Positions 8,636 to 18,517 are shown, counted from the first letter of the stretch. The stretch: DNA of 64,000 nt from Mesorhizobium liriopis (GCF_024053505.1 NZ_JAMXQS010000003.1:1-64000), one strand, 5' to 3'. The notes: a model not told the origin generated them from the letters alone. Numbers and translations are program-made.

Positions 8636-9414
8636 AGCTTCCAGCCCGAATGGCAGGCGGCGATGCCGCCCGAATAATCGCGCCACGACACGCGCTCGAA
8701 GCCGGCGCGCTTCACCATTTCCGCGAAACGCGGCTGGTTCGGGAATTTGCGGATCGATTCCACGAGATAGGAATAGGGTTCGCCATCACCCGTCACCATC
8801 TGGCCGATGCGCGGAATGGCGTTGAACGACCAAGCCTCATAGATCTTGTCGAGACCGGCGACATCCACTTCCGAGAATTCCAGGCAGAGGAAGCGGCCGC
8901 CTGGCTTCAGAACACGATAGGCCTCGCTCAGCGCCACGTCGATGCGCGGCACGTTGCGGATACCGAAGGCGACCGTGTAGGCGTCGAAATGATTGTCGGG
9001 GAACGGTAGCTCCTCGGCGTTCGCTTCCACGAAATCGACATTGGCAGAAAGGCCGCGCTTTTCGGCGCGCTCGCGGCCGACGCCGAGCATCGAGCCGTTG
9101 ATGTCGAGCACCGTGACGTGGGCTTCACCGCGTGAGGCATCGACGATACGGAAGGCGATGTCGCCAGTGCCGCCGGCCACATCGAGCGAGCGCCAGCCGG
9201 GTTTCGGCGAAGGGTTCAACCACGCCACCATCGCGTTCTTCCAGGCGCGGTGCAGGCCGCCCGACATCAGGTCGTTCATGAGGTCGTAGCGGGACGCGAC
9301 CTTGTGGAACACGCCGTCCACCAGACCCTGCTTTGTGGCCGCGCTCTCCACCTCGCGGAAGCCGTAGGCGGTTTCCATGCCGCCGGCTCCCGTTGCTCTC
9401 TGCTCTGACATCAT
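8632..9414 (-). CDS. ubiE: Demethylmenaquinone/2-octaprenyl-6-methoxy-benzoquinol methyltransferase UbiE
   Basis: This 260-residue SAM-dependent methyltransferase carries family signatures [20 protein letters not shown], the SAM-binding [13 protein letters not shown], and [20 protein letters not shown], with a C-terminal [20 protein letters not shown]. It C-methylates the ubiquinone ring precursor. The first of two adjacent ATGs (9414) is preferred because AGG lies 5 bases upstream. The gene is coupled to ubiB and is transcribed divergently from add, with about 70 bases between starts. Confidence 0.92.
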   Translation of the reverse strand: MMSEQRATGAGGMETAYGFREVESAATKQGLVDGVFHKVASRYDLMNDLMSGGLHRAWKNAMVAWLNPSPKPGWRSLDVAGGTGDIAFRIVDASRGEAHVTVLDINGSMLGVGRERAEKRGLSANVDFVEANAEELPFPDNHFDAYTVAFGIRNVPRIDVALSEAYRVLKPGGRFLCLEFSEVDVAGLDKIYEAWSFNAIPRIGQMVTGDGEPYSYLVESIRKFPNQPRFAEMVKRAGFERVSWRDYSGGIAACHSGWKL

Positions 9415-9486
9415 CGTGACCTGTTCGATTTGCGCCGGACCATAGCGGATCAATATGGGTGGCGCTACGTTCGGAACCTAGACAGA

Positions 9487-10470
9487 ATGCCCGGGATGAG
9501 AATGACGCCGAAAGCAGAGCTGCACTGCCATATCGAGGGGGCTGCGAGCCCCGCGCTGGTGGAGAAGCAGGCGGCGAAATATGGCGTTGACGTGTCGGGC
9601 ATCATCCGTGACGGCCGCTACCAGTGGCACGATTTCACGTCCTTCCTGAAAGCCTATGACGTAGCCGCCGACCTTTTCCGCACTGAGGAAGACTATTCGC
9701 GGCTGGCGGACACCTACCTGTCGAGCCTTGCGCGCGAAGGCGCGATCTATGCGGAGTTCTTCACCTCGCCCGACCATGCGCGGCGTGCGGGGCTCTCCCC
9801 GGAGGCCTATACGGCCGGGCTGGCTGACGGCATGGAGCGGGCGAAAGCGAAAACGGGCATCGAGTCGCGCATGATCGTGACGGGTGTGCGGCATTTCGGC
9901 GTGGAAGCCATCGAGGCCGCCGCACGCTTCGCGGCGCGCTCCGGGCATCCGCTGATCGCGGGCTTCGGCGTCGCGGGCGACGAGCGGGTGGGCGAGGTCG
10001 AGGATTTCCAGCGCGCCTTCGAGATCGCGCGCGAGGCGGCACTGGGCATCACCATCCATGCCGGTGAGTTCGGCGGGCCGGACAGCGTGCGCGCGGCCCT
10101 CGATCATATCAAGCCGGCACGCATCGGCCACGGAGTGCGGGCCATCGAGGACCCGGACCTCGTGAAGCGCATCGCCGACGAAGGCATTGTGCTGGAATGC
10201 TGCCCCGGCTCGAATGTGGCGCTGGGGCTTTATCCGGATCTCGCGAGCCACCCCTTCGGCAAGCTCAGGGCCGCAGGCTGCAAGGTTACCTTGTCTTCGG
10301 ACGATCCACCATTCTTTCATACGACGCTCGGGCGCGAGTACGGGCATGCGCTGGATCATTGGGGGCTCGATCAGAAGGCCCTGCTTGGCGTGACGCGGAC
10401 AGCACTCGAGGCGGCGTTCGTGGATCGCAAGACCAAGGCAGGCTTACTGGATCGGCTGCCGAAGAAATAG
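9487..10470 (+). CDS. add: Adenosine deaminase family protein
   Basis: The 327-residue metal-dependent deaminase contains AELHCHIEGA (HxH zinc ligands), GITIHAGEFGGP (zinc His and catalytic Glu), RIGHGVRAIED and the terminal zinc-Asp motif LSSDDPPFFHT. The SSDDP form also occurs in adenine deaminases of the same superfamily, so adenine is an alternative substrate. ATGs at 9487, 9496 and 9502 are all possible; the last has GGGA about 7 bases upstream. It precedes upp by 94 bases on the same strand and belongs to the purine/pyrimidine salvage block that follows. Confidence 0.88.
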   Translation: MPGMRMTPKAELHCHIEGAASPALVEKQAAKYGVDVSGIIRDGRYQWHDFTSFLKAYDVAADLFRTEEDYSRLADTYLSSLAREGAIYAEFFTSPDHARRAGLSPEAYTAGLADGMERAKAKTGIESRMIVTGVRHFGVEAIEAAARFAARSGHPLIAGFGVAGDERVGEVEDFQRAFEIAREAALGITIHAGEFGGPDSVRAALDHIKPARIGHGVRAIEDPDLVKRIADEGIVLECCPGSNVALGLYPDLASHPFGKLRAAGCKVTLSSDDPPFFHTTLGREYGHALDHWGLDQKALLGVTRTALEAAFVDRKTKAGLLDRLPKK

Positions 10471-10564
10471 CGAGCGGTGGGCAGCGCTCGCGCCGGGGTT
10501 TCCCTCACCGCCCCTCTTCGCTACTGACTGAGGCAACGCAGTCAATCCCCCGGAGCCTCAGTCC

Positions 10565-11194
10565 ATGGCGAACGTCACCGTCGTCGATCACCCGCTCGTG
10601 CAGCACAAGCTTTCGATCATGCGCAATCGCGAGACTTCGACAGGCGGGTTCCGGCGGCTCCTGCGCGAAATCTCGCTGCTTCTGGGCTATGAGGTGACGC
10701 GCGATCTCGAACTCACCACCATGCGCATCGAGACGCCGATCGAGCCGATGGATGCGCCAACCCTGGAGGGCAAGAAGCTGGTCTTCGCCTCGGTCCTGCG
10801 CGCCGGCAACGGTTTGCTCGAGGGCCTTCTCGACCTCGTGCCGGCCGCGCGCGTGGCGCATGTCGGGCTTTATCGCGACCACGACACGCTGCAGGCGGTG
10901 GAATATTTCTTCAAGGCGCCGACCGATCTGCACGACCGCCTCGTGATCGTGGTCGACCCGATGCTGGCGACCGCCAATTCCGCGATCATGGCGATCGACA
11001 AGCTCAAGGAGCGCGGCGCCACCAATTTGCGTTTCCTGTGCCTGCTGGCGGCACCCGAAGGCATCAAGCGCTTCACCGAGGCGCATCCGGACGTGCCGGT
11101 GTTCACGGCGGCGATCGACCGGCAGTTGAACGAGCTGGGTTACATCATTCCAGGCCTGGGTGACGCGGGCGACCGGATGTATGGGACGAAGTAA
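10565..11194 (+). CDS. upp: Uracil phosphoribosyltransferase
   Basis: The 209-residue protein matches the usual UPRT length. It begins [20 protein letters not shown], contains the PRPP-binding segment [17 protein letters not shown], and ends with the uracil-binding region [17 protein letters not shown]. It converts uracil and PRPP to UMP. With deoA and cdd across the next intergenic stretch it makes a complete pyrimidine salvage set. The ATG at 10565 is followed directly by the conserved N-terminus, so the start is firm. Confidence 0.95.
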   Translation: MANVTVVDHPLVQHKLSIMRNRETSTGGFRRLLREISLLLGYEVTRDLELTTMRIETPIEPMDAPTLEGKKLVFASVLRAGNGLLEGLLDLVPAARVAHVGLYRDHDTLQAVEYFFKAPTDLHDRLVIVVDPMLATANSAIMAIDKLKERGATNLRFLCLLAAPEGIKRFTEAHPDVPVFTAAIDRQLNELGYIIPGLGDAGDRMYGTK

Positions 11195-11333
11195 TTTTCG
11201 ATCCTCAGTTGCGATCCGTTGGGAACATCAGCGATTTTTAACCAGTCCTCCAAGTCGTCACGCGGCTTAACCGGATCAGTGACTGTGGTGGCGTAAAGCT
11301 GGGCACGAACAAACCTCTTCGTGCCCTACAGCC

Positions 11334-11849
11334 ATGCTGCGCAAACTCATCATCTTCGGCATCTGCGCCTCATCCTCGGCGGCGCTGCCCTCGCTCCTCA
11401 ATCTTGATCGCTTGACCGCGCGGCCCTCGGCCACACCGGCCGTGGGGAAAACAGCCGCGCCGGTCGAGCCGGTTGCGCTGACCGGAAGCAAGGTCCGGCT
11501 GCAGGCGGATGCGCGCGGGCATTTCGTCAGCGAATTCAAGCTCAACGGCAGGCGGGTGATGGGGCTCGTGGACACGGGCGCGAGTGCGGTGGCACTCAAC
11601 CTTTCGACCGCGCGCCGACTGGGGCTCGATGTGGGGGAGTTCAGCGGCTCCGCTCAAACGGCGAATGGGACCATCAAGGCCGCTCGCGCCACCATCAAGA
11701 CGCTGAGCATCGGACGCGTGGAAGCGCAGGATGTGGAAGCGATGGTGCTGGAAGACCGCGCGCTGGACGGCATGCTGGTGGGGATGAGCTTTTTGAAGCA
11801 GCTCAGGAGTTTTGAAGTGAAGGACGGGGCGTTGGTGCTGGTGCAGTGA
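11334..11849 (+). CDS. TIGR02281-type retropepsin-like aspartic protease
   Basis: The 171-residue protein starts with a short hydrophobic segment (LIIFGICASSSAALPSLL), probably a membrane anchor or signal peptide. It continues through a Pro/Ala-rich spacer to a single pepsin-like domain. The catalytic motif MGLVDTGASAVALN is at about residues 77-90, and the second half has LDGMLVGMSFLKQL, as in clan AA proteins that act as homodimers. Its substrate is unknown. It lies alone between upp and the convergent deoA and shows no link to nucleoside metabolism. Confidence 0.82.
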   Translation: MLRKLIIFGICASSSAALPSLLNLDRLTARPSATPAVGKTAAPVEPVALTGSKVRLQADARGHFVSEFKLNGRRVMGLVDTGASAVALNLSTARRLGLDVGEFSGSAQTANGTIKAARATIKTLSIGRVEAQDVEAMVLEDRALDGMLVGMSFLKQLRSFEVKDGALVLVQ

Positions 11850-11902
11850 GGGTAGCCTCTCCATCTGCGGGTCGTTAAATCCAGAGCGGAGCACGTAAAA
11901 AA

Positions 11903-13219
11903 CTAAGCCCCGCGTGCCACCAGTCTCTGCACCGGCTTGCCCAAAGCGGGCTTTTCGCCGTCGATGCGATAGGCTGCGCGCAAGGAGGCGATCCCTGCGC
12001 GCGCCTGATCTTCCGAACGAGCATGGACGAGGCCCAACGGCTCCCCTGCCCGCACCTCCGCACCGAGCGGCAACAGCGCCGTGAACCCGACGGCCCCATC
12101 CACCGTATCCTCCGCCTTGCGGCGACCACCGCCGAGCTCGACCACAGCCAGTCCGACCCCGCGCGTGTCGATGGCCCGCACATAGCCGTCGCGAGCGGCA
12201 AGAACCGGGAGCTCGACCGGGGCCTGAGCCAGATGGTGGCGGGGGTGTTCGATGATGTCGGTGGGGCCGCCGAGGAGGTGGACCATGCGGCCGAAGGTGT
12301 CGGCGGCGCGGCCGCTTTCGAGCGCGTCGCGGGCCTTGGTGGCGGCTTCGCGGCGGGAGCCCAAGCCTGCACCGGCGATCATTTCGGCGGCGAGCGCCAA
12401 GGTGACTTCCTCCAAACGGGCGTCGCGGTGCTTGCCTGTCAGGAAATCGATGGCGTTGAGCACTTCCACCGCGTTGCCGGCGGCGGAGGCTAGAGGCTGG
12501 TCCATGTCGGTGATCAGCGCCGTGGTGGGCAGACCGGCTCCGTTGGCGACCTCGACCAGGCTTTGGGCGAGCACATAGGCTTCGCGCATGGTGGGCATGA
12601 AGGCGCCGCTGCCGCTCTTGACGTCGAGCACAAGGCCTTTCAGCCCTGCCGCGAGTTTCTTGGACAGGATCGAGGCGGTGATGAGCGGCACTGACTCGAC
12701 CGTGCCGGTGATGTCGCGGATGGCGTAGAAGCGCTTGTCGGCGGGCGCGAGATCGCCCGTCTGACCGATGATGGCGCAGCCTGCGCCGCGCACGGCCGCG
12801 CGAAAGACGGCCTCTTCCGGCTGGCTCTTGTATCCGGGCACCGTGTCCATCTTGTCGAGCGTGCCGCCGGTATGACCCAAGCCCCGCCCCGAGATCATGG
12901 GCACGAACAGGCCGCAGGCGGCGGCAATCGGGGCGAGCATCAGCGAGACATTGTCGCCGACGCCGCCCGTGGAATGCTTGTCGGAAACCGGTCCCGGCAG
13001 TTCGTGCCATTCGAGCACGCGCCCGGAGTCGCGCATGGCAAGCGTCAGTTCCACCGTCTCGGCCGGCTCCATGCCATTGAGCATGACAGCCATGGCAAAG
13101 GCCGCCACCTGGCCTTCGGTGAAGCTGTTGTCGGTCAACCCACGCACGAAGGCGCGGATTTCCTCTTCGGACAATTTATTGCCCGTTCGCTTGGTGCGGA
13201 TGATCTCCTGTGGAAGCAT
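11903..13219 (-). CDS. deoA: Thymidine phosphorylase
   Basis: DeoA cleaves thymidine and deoxyuridine with phosphate to the base and 2-deoxyribose-1-phosphate. The 438-residue product has the helical N-terminal domain (GNKLSEEEIRAFVRGL), the family signature region SGRGLGHTGGTLDKMDTVPG, the phosphate/pyrimidine site SDKHSTGGVGDN and KSGSGAFM. The ATG at 13219 has an excellent ribosome site (AGGAGGGG, 7 bases upstream). An upstream in-frame extension lacks one. It is the last gene of the minus-strand nucleoside operon. Confidence 0.94.
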   Translation of the reverse strand: MLPQEIIRTKRTGNKLSEEEIRAFVRGLTDNSFTEGQVAAFAMAVMLNGMEPAETVELTLAMRDSGRVLEWHELPGPVSDKHSTGGVGDNVSLMLAPIAAACGLFVPMISGRGLGHTGGTLDKMDTVPGYKSQPEEAVFRAAVRGAGCAIIGQTGDLAPADKRFYAIRDITGTVESVPLITASILSKKLAAGLKGLVLDVKSGSGAFMPTMREAYVLAQSLVEVANGAGLPTTALITDMDQPLASAAGNAVEVLNAIDFLTGKHRDARLEEVTLALAAEMIAGAGLGSRREAATKARDALESGRAADTFGRMVHLLGGPTDIIEHPRHHLAQAPVELPVLAARDGYVRAIDTRGVGLAVVELGGGRRKAEDTVDGAVGFTALLPLGAEVRAGEPLGLVHARSEDQARAGIASLRAAYRIDGEKPALGKPVQRLVARGA

Positions 13220-13247
13220 GTTCCGCCCCTCCTCCTGTTGCACCGGG

Positions 13248-14066
13248 TTATTCGGTCCCCGGCGTTCCCCCGAGCCAACCTTCACCGAGCGCCTGGCGCA
13301 GGATCCGCGCGAGCTTGCGTCCCCCTTCCGGCGCCATGTCCTTGGTTTCCTGATGGCTCAGTTCCTGCCCCGTCATGCCGGCCGCGAGATTGGTGACCAC
13401 CGAACAGGCGGCGACGCGAAGCCCCAGGAACCGCGCGAGGATGACCTCGGGCACGGTGGACATGCCCACCGCATCCGCCCCGAAGGTCCGCGCCATGCGG
13501 ATCTCGGCCGGCGTTTCGAAGGACGGGCCTGAGAACCACATATAGACGCCCTCGAAAAGCACGATGCCTTCGCGCTCGGCGGCCGTCTTGAGGCCGTCGC
13601 GCATCTCGCCGTCATAGGCCTCGGTGAGGCCGACGAAGCGGGCATCGGACGGCTCGCCGAAAAGCGGGTTGGTGCCGGAGAAATTGATGTGGTCGGTGAT
13701 CAGCATCACGGAGCCGGGGCCCATCTCGGGACGAAGTGAGCCGGCGGCATTGGAAAGCATCAGATGCGTGATGCCGATGGCCTTGAGCGCTTCAAGGACA
13801 GGGCGCATGGCGGCCGGGTTGCCGTGTTCGTAATAATGCGCGCGACCAGACAGCATGACGACCGGGCGGCCTGCAAAGAGACCTGCCACCAGCAGCCCCG
13901 CATGGCCGGAAACGCCGCTCGATGGGAAGCCTTCAAGGTCGCTATAGGGAATGCGGATCGCATCCTCGACCTCATTCGCCAGATCGCCCAAGCCGGAACC
14001 GAGCACCATGGCGACGCGGGGCTCAAGGCCACCCAGACGTTCGAGGATCGTGTCGGCGGCACTCAT
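13248..14066 (-). CDS. punA: Purine-nucleoside phosphorylase (trimeric, inosine/guanosine type)
   Basis: The 272-residue protein shows the trimeric PNP pattern: MVLGSGLGDLANEV (phosphate binding), GVSGHAGLLVAG, MLSGRAHYYEHGNP, SNAAGSLRPEMGPGSVMLI, YMWFSGPSFETPAEIRM and VTNLAAGMTGQELSHQE. The TNLAAG form places it with 6-oxopurine nucleoside phosphorylases. The ATG at 14066 overlaps the cdd stop as ATGA. It lies 28 bases upstream of deoA. Together they phosphorolyse purine and pyrimidine nucleosides brought in by the adjoining ABC transporter. Confidence 0.92.
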   Translation of the reverse strand: MSAADTILERLGGLEPRVAMVLGSGLGDLANEVEDAIRIPYSDLEGFPSSGVSGHAGLLVAGLFAGRPVVMLSGRAHYYEHGNPAAMRPVLEALKAIGITHLMLSNAAGSLRPEMGPGSVMLITDHINFSGTNPLFGEPSDARFVGLTEAYDGEMRDGLKTAAEREGIVLFEGVYMWFSGPSFETPAEIRMARTFGADAVGMSTVPEVILARFLGLRVAACSVVTNLAAGMTGQELSHQETKDMAPEGGRKLARILRQALGEGWLGGTPGTE

Positions 14067-14455
14067 CTCAGCGTCTCGCCTTGAAAGCCATAGGGCAGCA
14101 TGTCGGCCATGCGAACGGTTTCGACGACGCCGCTCTGGTCGCATAGATAGAGCCTTGTGTCGGCTTTCGCGAACTCCGCCAGCCGCTGGCGGCAGCCGCC
14201 GCAGGGCGTGATGCGGTCCATGCGTTCGGCGACGACAGCCACTTCCGCGATCTCGCCGCCGCCATCCATCAGATAGTGCGAGAGCATGGTCGTTTCGGCG
14301 CACCATCCTTCGGGAAAGGAAGCGACTTCCATGTTCGCGCCCGCATAGACGCGGCCATCCACGGTGCGCAGGGCAGCGCCGACAGGAAATTTCGAATAGG
14401 GCGCATGGCACTTGGCCATGGCCTCGCGGGCGCGAGTGAAAAGATCGTGCGACAT
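14063..14455 (-). CDS. cdd: Cytidine deaminase
   Basis: This 130-residue zinc hydrolase has YSKFPVGAALRTVDGRVYAGANMEVAS in adjoining pieces, with the HAE-type zinc position replaced by WCAET (Cys ligand and catalytic Glu), and the second pair in TPCGGCRQRLAEF. Three Cys ligands are the rule for short tetrameric CDAs. It deaminates cytidine and deoxycytidine to uridine compounds, which DeoA and Upp can then use. It overlaps the phosphorylase gene by 4 nt. Confidence 0.93.
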   Translation of the reverse strand: MSHDLFTRAREAMAKCHAPYSKFPVGAALRTVDGRVYAGANMEVASFPEGWCAETTMLSHYLMDGGGEIAEVAVVAERMDRITPCGGCRQRLAEFAKADTRLYLCDQSGVVETVRMADMLPYGFQGETLR

Positions 14456-14525
14456 CGGGCGATGCTAAACTGATTTGCCCGCCCGATGCCACGCGGAATG
14501 ATGCGTTCTCACCATTCCCTCGCCG

Positions 14526-15488
14526 TTAGCGTTCCTTCACATAAGGCACGCCGCCAGCGCGCGGCGGAATGGCCTTGCCAATGAAGCCTGCGAGCAGGAT
14601 CACGGTGAGGATATAGGGCAGCGCCTGCATCAGCTGCACCGGCACGCGACCGATGCCGGGGAAGGCTACGCCCTGATAGCGGATCGAGATCGCATCGAGA
14701 AAGCCGAACAACAGGCAGGCCCACATGGCAGGCACCGGCTTCCATTTGGCGAAGATGAGGGCCGCAAGCGCGATATAGCCCCGCCCCGCCGTCATGTCCT
14801 TCACGAAGCCCGCATTCTGCGACAGTGCGAGATAGGTGCCAGCGAAGCCGGTGAGGATGCCGGTGCAGATCACCGCCCGATAGCGCAGCCAGGGCACGGA
14901 AATGCCGGCGGTGTCCACTGCAGCCGGATTCTCACCCACCGCGCGCAGGCGCAGGCCGAAGCGGGTGCGGTAGAGCACCCACCATGTGAAGGGCACCATG
15001 GCGAAGGCGAAATAAGCGAGCAGCGTCTGGCCCGAGATGATCTCGGAATAGATCGGGCCGAGTACCGGCACGTCGCGCAAAGCCGCGGCACCCGGCAGCT
15101 CGATCGCCCCGAAGCGGGCGTCGCCGCCGACGGAAGGCGTGCGCCCGCCCTGTGAGAACCAGGCTTGCCCCAGAATGATGGTCGAGCCCGCCGCGATGAA
15201 GTTGATGGCAACGCCGGAGACGATCTGGTTGCCGCGATTGGTGATCGAGGCAAAGCCGTGCACGAGGGCGAGTGCCACCGCGATGCCGACGGCTGCGAAA
15301 AGCGCTATCCAGGCAGAGCCCGTGAGGGCGGCAACCGTGCCGGCCGCGAAGGCGCCTGCCAGCATCTTGCCTTCGAGACCGATATCGAAGATGCCGGCTC
15401 GCTCGGAGTAAAGCCCGGCCAGGCAGGCGAGCAGCAGCGGCACGGAAACGCGAACCGTCGCGTCGATAAGCTGAACGACGACATCCAT
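14526..15488 (-). CDS. Nucleoside-type ABC transporter permease (second)
   Basis: The 320-residue protein is hydrophobic throughout, with about eight membrane segments. It has the BPD_transp_2 family element ERAGIFDIGLEGKMLAGAF near the N-terminus, typical of permeases paired with BMP-type binding proteins. The ATG at 15488 lies 2 bases after the stop of the first permease, so the two should form a heterodimer. A longer frame upstream would overlap that gene and lacks the conserved start. The cdd-punA-deoA context supports nucleosides as substrates. Confidence 0.9.
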   Translation of the reverse strand: MDVVVQLIDATVRVSVPLLLACLAGLYSERAGIFDIGLEGKMLAGAFAAGTVAALTGSAWIALFAAVGIAVALALVHGFASITNRGNQIVSGVAINFIAAGSTIILGQAWFSQGGRTPSVGGDARFGAIELPGAAALRDVPVLGPIYSEIISGQTLLAYFAFAMVPFTWWVLYRTRFGLRLRAVGENPAAVDTAGISVPWLRYRAVICTGILTGFAGTYLALSQNAGFVKDMTAGRGYIALAALIFAKWKPVPAMWACLLFGFLDAISIRYQGVAFPGIGRVPVQLMQALPYILTVILLAGFIGKAIPPRAGGVPYVKER

Positions 15489-15490
15489 GG

Positions 15491-16630
15491 TCAGCGCGCC
15501 TCCGCCTTGGCGGGTTCGAGCCCGGCGGTTCGGGGCGCGAGACTCGCGAACACCGTCTGCACCCAAGGACGGAACATGTGTTCGAGCGCGCCCGCGAACA
15601 GGATCACGAGGCCTTGGATGATAACGATCATATCGCGCGAGATAGCGGGCATCTCGAAGGCGAGTTCGGCCCCGCCCTGGTAGAGCGCGCCGAACAGGAT
15701 AGCGGCCAGCACGATGCCGAGCGGATGCGAGCGGCCCATCAAGGCCACTGCAATGCCGACGAAGCCGGCACCGGTGACGAAATCGAGTTGCACACGATGC
15801 TCGCTGCCGAGGATCGGGTTCAGCGCCATCATGCCAGCGAGCGCGCCGGAGATCATCATGGTGACGACGATGATGCGCGTCTCGTTGATGCCGGCATAGC
15901 GTGCGGCCTTGGGCGAAAAACCGAAAGTGCGGATTTCATAGCCGAGCTTGGTGCGCCAGATCAGCGCCCAAACGACGACGGCCATCACGAGTGCCAGAAG
16001 AAAGGAAAGGTTGAGCGGGGCCGAGCGAATCTTGGCGCCGAAAAGCTCAATCACCCAGTTGAGCTTCGGCAGCCAAGCGGCTTGCGCGAAGGCGCGGGTT
16101 TCAGGCCCCATCGAGGCGGCGGGCTTCAGCACATCCACCAGGAGATAAACCATGGCGGAAGCCGCGATGAAATTGAACATGATCGTGGTGATCACGATGT
16201 GCGAGCCGCGTTTGGCCTGCAGATAGGCCGGGATAAGCGCCCAGAGCCCGCCGACGGCGGCCGCTCCCAGGATCGCCAGCGGAAAGATCAGCCACCAGGG
16301 CAGATAAGCGTCGAAGGCGAGCGCCACGAGGGCGACGCCCAAGCCCGCGATATAAGCCTGTCCCTCGCCCCCGATATTGAACAGCCCGCCATGGAAGGCG
16401 ACAGCGACGGCCAGCCCCGTGAAGATGAAGTTCGTCGCGTAGTAAAGCGTATAGGCCACATACTGCCCCCGCCCGAACGCGCCATCGACGAGGATCGCCG
16501 CCGCGCGCAACGGGTTCTCGCCCACGATCAGCACGACGAGGCCTGCGACCAGAAACGCCACGAGCAGGTTGATCAGCGGGATCAGGCCATAATCAGCCCA
16601 AGCCGGCAGCTTGGCATAAGGGGTGCTCAT
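15491..16630 (-). CDS. Nucleoside-type ABC transporter permease (first)
   Basis: The 379-residue multi-pass protein has an N-terminal helix (LINLLVAFLVAGLVVLIVG), then the family signature FHGGLFNIGGEGQAYIAGLG and several further membrane helices up to about residue 355. It overlaps the ATPase gene by 4 nt. This pairing of a 320- and a 380-residue BPD_transp_2 permease with a double-domain ATPase is the normal layout of bacterial nucleoside (NupA/B/C, BMP) importers. Confidence 0.9.
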   Translation of the reverse strand: MSTPYAKLPAWADYGLIPLINLLVAFLVAGLVVLIVGENPLRAAAILVDGAFGRGQYVAYTLYYATNFIFTGLAVAVAFHGGLFNIGGEGQAYIAGLGVALVALAFDAYLPWWLIFPLAILGAAAVGGLWALIPAYLQAKRGSHIVITTIMFNFIAASAMVYLLVDVLKPAASMGPETRAFAQAAWLPKLNWVIELFGAKIRSAPLNLSFLLALVMAVVVWALIWRTKLGYEIRTFGFSPKAARYAGINETRIIVVTMMISGALAGMMALNPILGSEHRVQLDFVTGAGFVGIAVALMGRSHPLGIVLAAILFGALYQGGAELAFEMPAISRDMIVIIQGLVILFAGALEHMFRPWVQTVFASLAPRTAGLEPAKAEAR

Positions 16631-18159
16631 TCGGCGGCTTCCTGCTTCTCCACACCCGCCATCAAGAGCCCAAGCTCGCCTTCGGTGGCGTTGCCGTCGC
16701 GTTCGCCGACGATGCGGCCGGCGAACATCACGAGGATGCGGTCGGACAAAGAGCGGATTTCGTCCAGCTCGACGGAAACGAGGAGGACGGCCTTGTTCGC
16801 GTCGCGCATGGCGACGAGACGGCGGTGGATGAATTCAATGGCACCGACATCGACACCGCGGGTGGGCTGGCCGACGAGCAACACGCCGGGGTCCTGCTCG
16901 ATCTCGCGCGCGAGCACCACCTTCTGCTGGTTGCCGCCGGAAAAATTCGCGGTGCGCAGGCGCTCATTGGCGGGGCGGATGTCGTATTTCTGGATTTTTT
17001 CCCGCGCGTCGGCACGGATCGCCGGAATGTCGAGAAACGGGCCTTTCAGATATTGCGGCTTGTCGTGATAGCCGAGGATCGAGTTCTCGGCCTCATCGAA
17101 GGCGAGCACCAAGCCCACATGATGACGGTCTTCCGGCACATGGGCGAGGCCGCGATCGCGAAGCGCGCCGGGATCGACCGTGCCGGTGACGTCGATCGGC
17201 TCACCATCGAGCAGAACGGTGCCGTTCACCGCGCGGCGGATGCCGGAAATGGCTTCCAAAAGTTCGCTCTGGCCATTGCCGGCGACGCCCGCGATGCCGA
17301 CGATCTCGCCCGCGCGAACCTCGAAGGAGACGTCATCGACGACGGTGACGCCGCGGCTGTCGCGAACGGTGAGGTTTTTCACCACGAGCTTTGGCGCGGC
17401 GGCCTGGGCCTCTTCCTTCTCGACACGGAGCAGCACGCGGCGGCCGACCATCAGTTCCGCCAGTTCCTCGACGGTGGTGGCATTCGTCTTGCGGCTCGCG
17501 ACCATCGTGCCTTGGCGCATGACCGAGACATTGTCGGTGATGGCCATGATCTCGCGCAGCTTGTGGGTGATCAGCACCACCGTCTTACCTTGTGCCTTCA
17601 GCTGGCCGAGGATGCGGAAAAGGTGATCGGCCTCGGCCGGGGTGAGTACGCCGGTGGGCTCATCGAGGATCAGGATATCGGCGCCGCGATAAAGTGCCTT
17701 CAGGATTTCCACGCGCTGCTGGAGGCCGACGGAGAGGTCTTCGACCACGGCATCCGGACCGACATCGAGACCATATTCACGCTCGAGCCGCTTGAGCTCG
17801 CTGCGCGCCTTGGCGATGCCCTTGCCCAGCAACGCCTCGCCTTCGGCCCCAAGGATGACGTTTTCGAGCACCGTGAAATTCTGCACCAGCATGAAGTGCT
17901 GGTGGACCATGCCGATGCCCGCCGCGATGGCGTCGTTGGGCGAAAGGATCGCGATGGGTTTGCCGTTGACGCGGATCTCGCCGCTGTCGGCCTGATAGAA
18001 GCCGTAAAGGATCGACATCAGCGTGGACTTTCCCGCGCCATTCTCGCCGATGATGCCGTGGATCGTGCCCTTTTCGACGAGGAGGTCGATGTCGCGGTTG
18101 GCGCGCACGGGGCCGAAGCTTTTCGAGATGCCGGAAAGTTGGATTGCGGCGTCAGCCAT
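16627..18159 (-). CDS. Nucleoside-type ABC transporter ATPase with two ABC domains
   Basis: The 510-residue protein contains two tandem ABC domains, about 1-245 and 255-510, as in sugar and nucleoside importers. Domain one has Walker A GENGAGKST, signature LSVGLQQRVEILKAL and Walker B DILILDEPTGVLTP. Domain two has the degenerate Walker A GVAGNGQSE, signature FSGGNQQKVVLAREI and the Walker B region LLVGQPTRGVDVG, the usual asymmetry of this family. The start at 18159 (MADAAIQLSGISKSFG) gives the conserved N-terminus. The divergent slyX-like gene begins about 140 bases away. Confidence 0.93.
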   Translation of the reverse strand: MADAAIQLSGISKSFGPVRANRDIDLLVEKGTIHGIIGENGAGKSTLMSILYGFYQADSGEIRVNGKPIAILSPNDAIAAGIGMVHQHFMLVQNFTVLENVILGAEGEALLGKGIAKARSELKRLEREYGLDVGPDAVVEDLSVGLQQRVEILKALYRGADILILDEPTGVLTPAEADHLFRILGQLKAQGKTVVLITHKLREIMAITDNVSVMRQGTMVASRKTNATTVEELAELMVGRRVLLRVEKEEAQAAAPKLVVKNLTVRDSRGVTVVDDVSFEVRAGEIVGIAGVAGNGQSELLEAISGIRRAVNGTVLLDGEPIDVTGTVDPGALRDRGLAHVPEDRHHVGLVLAFDEAENSILGYHDKPQYLKGPFLDIPAIRADAREKIQKYDIRPANERLRTANFSGGNQQKVVLAREIEQDPGVLLVGQPTRGVDVGAIEFIHRRLVAMRDANKAVLLVSVELDEIRSLSDRILVMFAGRIVGERDGNATEGELGLLMAGVEKQEAAE

Positions 18160-18302
18160 GGATCGAGATCGTCCCCTGGAGGCGGTTCGGTTGTGATTTT
18201 TTGCCGCCCTGTCACTCTCGACAAAGCACGGTGCGCTTGTCAATTTCAAGCCTTGCGGCCTATGCCCCACGGCATCACAATCCCCAAGAAGAGGAGCGGG
18301 GC

Positions 18303-18509
18303 TTGAGCGAGACCAGCGAACGGCTTTCCGAGCTCGAGATGCGCCATGCCGAGCAAGAACGCGTGATCGAGGAGCTTTCGGGCGAGATCGCGCGCCAGTG
18401 GGGCGTGATCGAGCGGCTGGAGCGCAGGCTGGAGGGGCTCGCCGGACGCTTCATGTCGCTGGAAGAGGCGATTCCGCCGGCGCCTTTGACGAAGCCGCCG
18501 CACTGGTGA
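18303..18509 (+). CDS. slyX: SlyX-like short coiled-coil protein
   Basis: The product is 68 residues. It begins at a TTG with a good ribosome site (AAGAGGAG about 8 bases upstream) and no better ATG in frame. It is one long amphipathic helix (LSELEMRHAEQERVIEEL) with a C-terminal Pro-rich tail ending PPHW, the SlyX hallmark. The family's function is not known. It is followed by the anti-sigma-like gene 8 bases later, and both are divergent from the nucleoside ABC operon. Confidence 0.78.
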   Translation: MSETSERLSELEMRHAEQERVIEELSGEIARQWGVIERLERRLEGLAGRFMSLEEAIPPAPLTKPPHW

Positions 18510-18517
18510 GGAGCATG

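Noticed and set aside
15578-18306. Long plus-strand frames opposite the nucleoside permease and ATPase
   Set aside because: They mirror well-conserved ABC genes and carry no family features.
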